From CAYLJJ01 sp964384025 (GTDB lineage Bacteria > Myxococcota_A > Bradymonadia > UBA7976 > UBA1532), in assembly GCA_964384025.1 (NCBI GenBank), contig CAYLJJ010000092.1:1-26656 (forward strand): DNA of 26,656 nt, written 5' to 3'. The position numbers were made by a program, and so were the translations under genes. The notes under the pieces are model-generated. The model saw only the letters and a program-made list of their open reading frames with translations, was not told the origin of the DNA and ran no database searches. Of this stretch, positions 1-6,463 are shown piece by piece. Positions within the stretch are counted from its first letter, which is position 1. Every line of letters starts with the position of its first letter.

Positions 1-138
1 TGAGTGGACGTAACCCCTTAGAATGAATCAACCACCAAATCCGGCGGACTCAGGATGATTTCAACATTTAGGATACCGACGCCATCAGATGAGATTTGTC
101 ATGGTTCAGAGTCATAGTGATCATCTCTTGACGAACCG

Positions 139-1434
139 CTAGGGTGGTTCCTCAGTAAAAAACCTTGGCCCAGTCTTATTTCGCTTTGATTCAGCATTCT
201 TAATAATGAATTCTGGAGCGGCGTTCGTAGGAGCCTTCTTTTTGATTTTCATAGGCTTCTTGCGATGCTGAGTTCTCTTCTTTTTCACTTTGGGAGCCTT
301 GGTATCCGACGCAACATCACTCACTGGTGCAGCATCCATGACCATCGCAACATCACTCACTGGTGCAGCATCCATGATCATCGCAACGTCGCTCACTGGT
401 GTCGCGTCTGCTCTCTCTATAGCAGGCGCGATGGCCTGCATCACTTGTGCATCAAGCGGTGCTTGTGTAAGTGAAATCTCCCTACTCCAGAGGTAAGCTG
501 CAACACCCACGAGCAGAAGGGCTAAGAGCCCCAACCAGATCCTACGGCCTTGGTTGCTTGGTACAGTCAGCAACCCCTCTGCATTTTGAATATGTCGCAA
601 GGCTCCCGCCAACATCACACGCAGCTCGGTGGAGTTGGCTGGACGATCTTCGGGCGCTTTCTCCAACAGCTGCGTGATTATGGTCTGTAACGGTTTGGGT
701 ACGCTCTCTGGCAGGAGTGGCGGTGGCAGGAAGGCATGGTGCATCACCATAGCTAAGAGGTTGGCAGCGGAGAAAGGCAATCCACCTGCCACCATCTCGT
801 ATAGAATCACCCCCAAGGTGTAGAGATCACCTCGAATATCTGCCACCTCGCCTCGCGCCACCTCGGGGGGGAGGTAGGCTGCTGTGCCCATTATCGCCCC
901 CTCCACGGTAAGCTTTGAATGATCGCCATCCAGAGAGCTGGCAAGGCCAAAGTCCAGTACCTTGATCACATCGGTGCAATCTGAAGTCTCTACCAAGATG
1001 AGGTTCGCAGGTTTGAGATCCCGATGCAGGATCGCTTGGTCATGGGCTGCTGTGAGTGCATCGCAGAGCTGAATTGCTATGCCCAAGGCTCGCTCCGCGC
1101 TGAAGGGCGCTTCAATCTCCAGAGTTTCAGCGAGCGTACGACCCTTGATATGTTCCATCACCAGATAACGCAGACCATCTTCGGTGCAGCCTGTATCAAA
1201 AGCAGAAACGATGTGTGGGTGCGCAATTTTACCTGTCAGCAGCGCTTCACGTAGAAAACGTTTGCTCACCTGCTCGTCACTAAAATGATGAGGTGAGATA
1301 AGCTTCACCGCCACTTGTCGATCCATCGACCTCTGGATAGCCTTATAGACAGAACCCATGCCGCCTTGGCCCAAGCGCTCAGTGAGGATATAGCGGTCGT
1401 CGAGGACTCGACCGATCAACGGATCTTCAGTCAT
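139..1434 (-). CDS. Membrane-anchored PknB-type Ser/Thr protein kinase
   Basis: This is a eukaryotic-like Ser/Thr kinase that phosphorylates proteins in the cytoplasm. The kinase domain occupies about residues 15-275. It has the glycine loop GQGGMGSV (22-29), the VAVK lysine (44), the catalytic HRDLKPAN motif (about 134-141), DFG (about 159) and the APE-like PPE. A single membrane segment follows at about 297-316. The short outer or C-terminal tail has 12-residue repeats and ends Lys/Arg-rich. All catalytic residues are present, so it should be active. ATG at 1434 is chosen as start because it overlaps the upstream gene's stop as TGATG; in-frame GTG and TTG lie just upstream. The upstream partner is a TPR/PEGA protein, so the two are probably co-translated. 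The substrate is unknown. Confidence 0.93.
   Translation of the reverse strand: MTEDPLIGRVLDDRYILTERLGQGGMGSVYKAIQRSMDRQVAVKLISPHHFSDEQVSKRFLREALLTGKIAHPHIVSAFDTGCTEDGLRYLVMEHIKGRTLAETLEIEAPFSAERALGIAIQLCDALTAAHDQAILHRDLKPANLILVETSDCTDVIKVLDFGLASSLDGDHSKLTVEGAIMGTAAYLPPEVARGEVADIRGDLYTLGVILYEMVAGGLPFSAANLLAMVMHHAFLPPPLLPESVPKPLQTIITQLLEKAPEDRPANSTELRVMLAGALRHIQNAEGLLTVPSNQGRRIWLGLLALLLVGVAAYLWSREISLTQAPLDAQVMQAIAPAIERADATPVSDVAMIMDAAPVSDVAMVMDAAPVSDVASDTKAPKVKKKRTQHRKKPMKIKKKAPTNAAPEFIIKNAESKRNKTGPRFFTEEPP
311..408 (-). repeat. 36-bp tandem repeat inside the kinase gene
   Basis: There are two nearly identical 36-bp units (311-346 and 347-382) and a partial third (383-408). On the minus strand they encode the 12-residue unit DVAMxMDAAPVS. 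They lie in the kinase's tail after the membrane segment, so copy-number change would alter linker length without breaking the frame. Confidence 0.9.
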
Positions 1435-2363
1435 CACCAATGCCCTACGATGCCACTAGGCAGGATCTGAACTCTCGCTGTGGTGGGGGGAGTATCCCAA
1501 AAGAACCATCCAGCCAACATCAGACCCGCTCCGGTCCCCCAGAGACCATAAGTCACCGCCTCCCAGAGCTGCATACTCTCAACGGCGCTGCTCCACTGAG
1601 CTGTAGTTCGAGCACGCGCAGCTTGATCTTGATCGTCCAAGGCAGCAAAGAAGATTCCCCCTCCACCGATAATCGCCGCACCACCCACACCCAAGGCGAT
1701 AGTGGCCCAGTGGTTCTCAGGCTTCGATATAGGTTGACCCTGCTTGATGATCGTCACTTTTTGTTTTGGCTCTGGGGCTGCGTGCGCCGTGACGCTTCTC
1801 TTAACAGGCAGAGCGAACGCCAAGATTTGTGGCGCGCCACCTTCAATCTGTATTGTCTTGGTGATGGTCTCATAACCCTCCAACTCCGCCTTCACCGACA
1901 CCAGCCCCAGCGGAGCCCACAACACAAACGGAGCCTCAGGATGCACATCTACGCCCAGGGCTGATACAGTCAACCGCGTATCGCTGGGGTTGGTTTTGAT
2001 CTCTAAGCGCCCATGTCCTCCTGCTTTGAAGGTTTCGATCAGCTTAGCGCGCTCCTCCGCCACCCACGCTGGCAAGCTGCCCTTTGCCCGCTGAACACAG
2101 CGCTCAAAATAGAACCACGCCCGATGGTCGCTCTTCAGCTTGAGGTAGGCCACCGCGATATTACAATCGTGTATGGAGCGTGGGAATAGGGCATCTGCTT
2201 TAATAAAAAGCGTGATGGCATCCCGAAAATCCCCAGTATCTGCCAGTTTAATTCCCGCAGCGACCCAGCAATCTGCTTGTCCTTTTGAAGATCCTCCTTG
2301 GCAACCTATCGCCAAGGCCATATGCGGAAAAGTGAGGAGAAGGCCGACGCTGAGTGTTCTCAT
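1434..2363 (-). CDS. Exported TPR/PEGA-domain protein with C-terminal membrane segments
   Basis: The 309-residue protein starts with a signal sequence (MRTLSVGLLLTFPHMALA). An AIGC stretch could be a weak lipobox at Cys22. Residues about 30-115 form a TPR-like helical region (ITLFIKADALFPRS, ERCVQRAKG). A PEGA-like domain follows at about 125-190 (GRLEIKTNPSD, APLGLVSVKAELEGYE). Two hydrophobic segments near the C-terminus (WATIALGVGGAAIIGGGGIF and LWGTGAGLMLAGWFFW) suggest membrane anchoring. ATG at 2363 is preferred over more upstream starts because it places the signal peptide at the N-terminus. The stop shares a base with the kinase start. TPR/PEGA proteins often sit beside such kinases and may bind surface ligands or cell-wall components. 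That role is inferred. Confidence 0.8.
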   Translation of the reverse strand: MRTLSVGLLLTFPHMALAIGCQGGSSKGQADCWVAAGIKLADTGDFRDAITLFIKADALFPRSIHDCNIAVAYLKLKSDHRAWFYFERCVQRAKGSLPAWVAEERAKLIETFKAGGHGRLEIKTNPSDTRLTVSALGVDVHPEAPFVLWAPLGLVSVKAELEGYETITKTIQIEGGAPQILAFALPVKRSVTAHAAPEPKQKVTIIKQGQPISKPENHWATIALGVGGAAIIGGGGIFFAALDDQDQAARARTTAQWSSAVESMQLWEAVTYGLWGTGAGLMLAGWFFWDTPPTTARVQILPSGIVGHW

Positions 2364-2535
2364 GCGCGGAGAATAACAGCTCTGTTTTGTGGAGTGTATA
2401 TCACGACAGCTCAAGCCCGTATGGACAAGGTGAAGAGTTTCTCTTGCCCACTCATGCTGATCCAGGCCCAAAGCCAAATCGGAGCAACCGCCCCCGAATC
2501 TTGCTCCAGCAATATTTGGTGGTTAGAACTCTTGC

Positions 2536-2782
2536 TTGGCCGCATCTACCTTCACCAGTTCAGGTCTGCGGTCCAGATACAATCCTGCAGTCCGGGTGCT
2601 CACTGCTCTTCTTTGCGATGCGGATCTCAAGAATGGCCTCTGCGGATGGAGAGAGAACAGGATGGGTGCTGTCTGGTGGGGTAGCCTTCTTCACCGCCCA
2701 AAAAGAGCCGCACCCATCTCGATTCGCCGGGCTCTGGTGGTTGGATCCTGAGAGGCAGAGGGTGGGGGAGATCAAGTTTTGA
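2536..2782 (+). pseudogene. Probable frameshifted remnant of a plus-strand gene (upstream member)
   Basis: No intact gene fits here, but coding-like stretches alternate between frames. From about 2536 one frame reads as plausible protein (VRVLTALLCDADLKNGLCG). By about 2665 the coding look passes to another frame, which ends with RFAGLWWLDPERQRVGEIKF and a TGA at 2780-2782. That stop shares its A with an ATG at 2782, a TGATG coupling as in the neighbouring operons. I do not recognise the protein. Frame switching may be real decay or assembly frameshifts, since this is draft sequence. The left boundary is uncertain. Between the divergent PEGA gene (start 2363) and 2536 I see no clear gene. Confidence 0.35.
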
Positions 2783-3435
2783 TGAGGACCTTCGCTCTGC
2801 TGCTCTCTCTGCCTCATCGAGAGCGATCACCCCGTCCATAAAAGATCGCGCGAGTTGGCAGCGCAATGATGTTATGGAAAACGCCCACAACCCAGAGGAG
2901 GGTGCTGTAGGGGCTGACCAGATTTTACGCCTCAACCCCTTCAGCGCAGGGGAGAGCAAACGTCTCCGGCTCTTCCTCAGAGCGCAGGGCTCGACCACTG
3001 ACAGCGCTCCAGCTCAAGTGAGGGCAACTTCAGAGAAACCCCTTGAGCGGAGCCGGGCGGGTCACCTGCGGCTCTTGGAGCTGCGCCTCGGCGCTGATCC
3101 ACCCCGCTCTGGACGCAGGCTTGCTCCTTGATGCCAGGAGCCCTCCCAGAGATCTTCAACCCCTCCGAGATCAAGCCAGGTTGCAGGAGCAGGGTTTTAG
3201 AGGAGCGGATCTGGAACCTTGGCAAACCCCAGCAGCTCAAGATGCGCAGCGCCCTCATGCGCTCAAGGATCTCAACTGCTCAAGCCCCCCTGAGCTGCTC
3301 CAAGATGCTGGAGCTTCCCCTATGCCTGCCGGAGATCTCACCGCATGGGGAGGTTGTCAACAAGACAGCTCGGTCCAGGGGTCTTGGTTGCTCCTGCTCC
3401 CCCTGCTGTTGGGGTGGCGAGCCAGAAAGGCTTAA
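2782..3435 (+). pseudogene. Probable frameshifted exported protein with C-terminal sorting-like tail
   Basis: The ATG at 2782 opens a signal-peptide-like start (MRTFALLLSLP) that stops after 19 codons. A second frame is then open to 3131 and looks coding (ILRLNPFSAGESKRLRLFLR, HLRLLELRLG). From about 3120 the first frame takes over again and ends at 3435 with a Cys, a hydrophobic stretch and a basic end (GSWLLLLPLLLGWRARKA). This resembles MYXO-CTERM or GlyGly-CTERM sorting tails. A third frame also looks partly coding at 3128-3330. Signal peptide plus sorting tail suggests an ancestral exported surface protein of about 215 residues broken by at least two frameshifts. Its stop abuts the convergent J-domain gene with no spacer. 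Sequencing error is an alternative. Confidence 0.4.
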
Positions 3436-4050
3436 TCACCAGCCTCTGGGATCCTGAAATTGCTCCCACTCCTGATAGCTCTCCATATAGTCGTGAAGCA
3501 CCCGCTCCACTTTGAGGCCCAACATCGAGGCGATCTGCTTGAGGAAACCTCGCAGGTAGACCGGAGCAGGAAGATCCGCGAACTGCTCAGATTCGATGCA
3601 GCGGAGGGTAAACATGCTGATCTTGGTACACTCAGCGATCTCCTCTAAGGGTATATGGCAGATCTCTCGAACCTTGCCCAAGATGGGACCACGGAGGCTT
3701 ACATCTTCAGGGAGTTCTAAAGCGGCCAGGGGATCAACCGGCGGCGCTGGACGAGGCTCAGGGAGCTTTGTAGCCACCCGCTCATCTGCTCTCCGCAGGC
3801 TGGGGTGCCCATGAGGGAAGAGAGATTGGTCATAGACCCGCCGCTTCTCTGGCTCCATGAGGGTGTCATAAGCTTGTTTGAGCCCCTCAAGCAGCTCCTC
3901 CGCCTCTGCCCGGCTGTAGAGGCCATAGACCACAACTCCGCTGGGATCAAAGAGGCGGTTGAGGCGCTTATAAGCCCTGCGAATCTCATCCTCTCGCGCG
4001 CCTGGATCGATCTCCAACAGCTCATAGAGGTTTCTCTTCTTGATCTTCAT
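3436..4050 (-). CDS. J-domain-like / RodZ-type HTH fusion protein
   Basis: This 204-residue cytoplasmic protein has two modules. Residues 7-80 resemble a DnaJ J-domain (LYELLEIDPGAREDEIRRAY, LKQAYDTLMEPEKRRVYDQ). The HPD motif needed to stimulate DnaK is missing: the loop reads LFDPSG. Residues about 125-190 form an HTH_25/RodZ-like helix-turn-helix (LEEIAECTKISMFTLRCIES, PVYLRGFLKQIASMLGL). There is no membrane segment, unlike RodZ. The start overlaps the stop of the MinD-like gene as ATGA, so the two are translationally coupled. A J-like plus HTH_25 protein beside a MinD-like ATPase is, as I recall, a recurrent pair in deltaproteobacteria. A role in cell organisation or polarity is inferred. 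Confidence 0.8.
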   Translation of the reverse strand: MKIKKRNLYELLEIDPGAREDEIRRAYKRLNRLFDPSGVVVYGLYSRAEAEELLEGLKQAYDTLMEPEKRRVYDQSLFPHGHPSLRRADERVATKLPEPRPAPPVDPLAALELPEDVSLRGPILGKVREICHIPLEEIAECTKISMFTLRCIESEQFADLPAPVYLRGFLKQIASMLGLKVERVLHDYMESYQEWEQFQDPRGW

Positions 4051-5138
4051 GTACTGCGCCCCTGTGTGCCCAACAGAGAGAGGATTCGCCGCGCCAGACG
4101 CTCAATCTCTCCGCTCAGAGTTGAGCCGGGGTACTCCACCATCAAGGGACGCCTTCGCCGTGTGGCTTCAAAGGCAGCGTCATCATTGTCCACTCCGCCC
4201 AGGGCCTCAGCTTTGAGGCCCCAGCGACCACGCACAGCAGAGACGATGCCCCGCTCCATGTCACGATCAGCCTGAGTGCGGCACTGGTTCATCAAGATCT
4301 TGGGAGTGAAGGCCATCACTCGTGCACGGATCGCCTCAGCGGCGCTGCGGTGGACCCCTGAGAGAGCCGAGATGAGATCCTCTGGGCTCTGAAGCTGCCC
4401 CACCTGATCAGCCGCCAGGAGGGCACGCGCAACCACGGCAGGCTCATCGTCTCCATGAAGTAGACGACGGTAGAGCGCGGTCCTCAAGAAGGCATAGCCG
4501 CGCTCAACAGCGGCGGGCTGAGGCAGGAGGACGACAACTGAGAGGTGCGCGTTGAGGAACTCATCCAGGGTGAATGGATCCATCTGGCAGCCCATGTCCA
4601 TGATGATCAGATCTGCACCTGCGTCTATCGCGGCCTGTAAGACCTCAAGGCGGAGAGGATCCTCCCCTGACTCTAAGGGTCGCGAGGGGCGGCAGAGGCG
4701 CAGATTTGTACCTGGGACTCGCTCAGTAACACGCCGCGTGAGACCTCTAAGCAGGACCCCATTGTTGGGCATAAGGGGCTCCACTCCCAGATAGGTGTGG
4801 AGGTTGAGGCCCCCTGGATCAAGATCGACAGCCACTACCTCTCGGCCAAGTCGCGAGAGAAAGATGGCGACATTGGCCGCCAAGAGGCTGCGACCAGCAC
4901 CCCCCTTGCCCCCCGCGAAGATCACCTTGAGGGGTTCGCTGTAGCTCTCCTCCCAGGGGATCTCTCCGATCAGCTCAACATCTTCCTCACCATCTAGGGG
5001 GTCCTCTTCAGCGATCTCAAGCTCGATGGTGTCATCTGAACTGGGGGTCTTGAGCACGATGTTCCCTCTCTGCGACTTCAGATCCGCCTTAATAACCTCC
5101 CCAGAGATCCTGCTCAACCAGAGATCCCGCCTGAACAC
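4047..5138 (-). CDS. MinD/ParA-like ATPase with altered P-loop
   Basis: The 363-residue protein is a deviant Walker A ATPase of the MinD/FlhG type, used to position proteins at membranes or poles. After an acidic N-terminal extension of about 70 residues comes FAGGKGGAGRSLLAANVA. The signature Lys of KGG is kept, but the P-loop Lys before Ser is Arg (codon cgc on the minus strand). The next motif is VVAVDLDPGGLNLHTYLGVE, typical of the deltaproteobacterial MinD-like family, followed by LIIMDMG (Walker B-like). The start is GTG at 5138. An AGGAGA lies about 13 bases upstream, inside the repeat copy at 5150-5274, so this spacing is long and the start is moderately sure. It is coupled to the J/HTH gene downstream. 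Confidence 0.85.
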   Translation of the reverse strand: MFRRDLWLSRISGEVIKADLKSQRGNIVLKTPSSDDTIELEIAEEDPLDGEEDVELIGEIPWEESYSEPLKVIFAGGKGGAGRSLLAANVAIFLSRLGREVVAVDLDPGGLNLHTYLGVEPLMPNNGVLLRGLTRRVTERVPGTNLRLCRPSRPLESGEDPLRLEVLQAAIDAGADLIIMDMGCQMDPFTLDEFLNAHLSVVVLLPQPAAVERGYAFLRTALYRRLLHGDDEPAVVARALLAADQVGQLQSPEDLISALSGVHRSAAEAIRARVMAFTPKILMNQCRTQADRDMERGIVSAVRGRWGLKAEALGGVDNDDAAFEATRRRRPLMVEYPGSTLSGEIERLARRILSLLGTQGRST

Positions 5139-5149
5139 CTCTCGCTTCT

Positions 5150-5274
5150 ATCTCCTGGAGCTTTCTCTGAGGAGCGCCGCTTCGCTGCTGGGATACCCTT
5201 ATGTCGTCATCCTCACCCAGAGCGCGCTTTTCTCTGCAATCTTGCTCGTCGCCACGGGTTTCAACGCCGCTTTT
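5150..5274 (+). repeat. Truncated copy of the histidine kinase 5' end (direct repeat, copy 1)
   Basis: This stretch aligns with 9124-9252 at about 90% identity by my hand count: 12 substitutions, all transitions, and one 4-bp gap. It carries the upstream region and the first codons of the histidine kinase gene. The encoded VILTQSALFSAILL matches the kinase N-terminus, then runs into AM and a stop (ORF end 5283). The 4-bp deletion disconnects the ATG, so it is a non-functional remnant. It lies just upstream of the MinD-like gene's start on the opposite strand. Confidence 0.9.
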
Positions 5275-5380
5275 GCGATGTAGGCGCCATCCATATTTTA
5301 TCAGCCTCATCTGGAACTCCAGTTCAGGCTCTGAGCGGTCCACATCGTCCAGAACCCAGCCGCATTTTAGGCTCCAAAAA

Positions 5381-6106
5381 TCACAGGCGCGCACGCCGTG
5401 TCCATGACCCACTCAGCAGCGCGCCCACGAGCAGCGTCCGGGCGATCAGCGGCGCCACACACCATATGGGCACCACCGCGAGCGCGTGCAAGCGCCCCAT
5501 GACCGCCTGTGGGGTTACAGCCCACAGCCACGCGCTCAGCGCTACGCTGATGATGAAGGCCAGCGCCGCGAGTGCAGTGAGGGGGTGGCGTGTGCGCATC
5601 AGCGCCAACGCGACCAGCAGGCCGCCGAGGTCTTGGGCGGTAGAAGGAAAGAACGTAAGCGCCCGGAGCACCACGAGCGGCGCGGCGCCAGGGGACCATG
5701 GGCCGGTGCCCACCACGAAGGGCAGCGCCACATGGATCAGCGCGACGAGGGCCCCGAGGGCGAACACAAACATCACCCATCGGCTCGGCGCGGTCTTAGC
5801 TAAGGCCAGCAGGGTCACCGCCTGGGTGCCAAGGATGAGGGCGTTGGCGATGACCATCCACCCTCGCAACACCACGGAGCCGGCGCCGAACTGGCCGATG
5901 GTCTTTCCAGCGACGATGATCCCCAACGCGCAGGTCGCAAGCGTCAGCAGCCACCACACGCCATGGGCGAGGCTTGGGTTGGGTGATGCTGAAGATGTAG
6001 TGGTTAACAATCGCTTCTGAGTTGCCAATACCTTCGCCACTGGGCCACCATTATCTCTCCATGAATCCACCCCAGCATAGAGACCCTTTTGGATGGTGGC
6101 CAACAC
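5381..6106 (-). CDS. Polytopic membrane protein, function unknown
   Basis: I do not recognise this 241-residue protein. After a hydrophilic N-terminus of about 45 residues there are about five to six membrane segments (for example WWLLTLATCALGIIVAG, WVMFVFALGALVALIHVALP, LTALAALAFIISVALSAWLW), and the C-terminus is short and basic (SWTRRARL). The start is GTG at 6106, supported by AAGGAGG about 11 bases upstream on the minus strand. The gene is visibly more GC-rich and Ala-rich than its neighbours, which points to a different origin. It lies in the segment flanked by the two histidine kinase 5'-end repeats, convergent to nothing and divergent from the Cache kinase. A function cannot be assigned. 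Confidence 0.7.
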   Translation of the reverse strand: MLATIQKGLYAGVDSWRDNGGPVAKVLATQKRLLTTTSSASPNPSLAHGVWWLLTLATCALGIIVAGKTIGQFGAGSVVLRGWMVIANALILGTQAVTLLALAKTAPSRWVMFVFALGALVALIHVALPFVVGTGPWSPGAAPLVVLRALTFFPSTAQDLGGLLVALALMRTRHPLTALAALAFIISVALSAWLWAVTPQAVMGRLHALAVVPIWCVAPLIARTLLVGALLSGSWTRRARL

Positions 6107-6463
6107 GAGCCACAGCCCCTCCTTATAAAATAATAAAAGGCCCTTGAGCTGACAAAAGCTTCAGCCTTTAGGCTCTCTCTGTCGCGCTTGAGGCGCGCAG
6201 AGGAGGTCATCAGGGTGAACAAGAGGAGCTTGAGCATCGGGGCGCTGGTAAAGCACAGCGGCCTCTCTCGCAGCGCCTTGCTCTACTACGACTGAGATCC
6301 AGTAAAGTATATTTGGCAGCGCCGAGATCTCATCGCAGGGTGTGAAGGCTTGCAACAGCTGGCAGCTTTTTCGATCCCAGTATCTATAAGCTCCTTAACC
6401 ATAAAAGAAGGTTGGCGGTTTGGTCGTTGCACCCTTGATGTACAGTGGGCTTAGGAGGGAGAG
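6107..6463. other. 357-bp intergenic region between divergent genes
   Basis: This separates the minus-strand membrane protein from the plus-strand Cache kinase. The minus strand holds two short overlapping open frames in different phases (6161-6355 and 6004-6237). The first reads CDEISALPNILYWISVVVEQ; the second starts MLKLLLFTLMTSS. They may be remnants of a frameshifted gene or chance; I recognise neither. The right end carries the ribosome site AGGAGG before the kinase ATG at 6464. No convincing promoter or terminator was found. Confidence 0.4.

Noticed and set aside
1440..1964. 174-codon plus-strand open frame
   Set aside because: It is antisense to the TPR/PEGA gene and has no domain signature.
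6400..6463. Sigma54 promoter before the Cache kinase
   Set aside because: GG and GC elements are present, but the spacing between them (13 or 5 bases by my count) does not fit the required 10.
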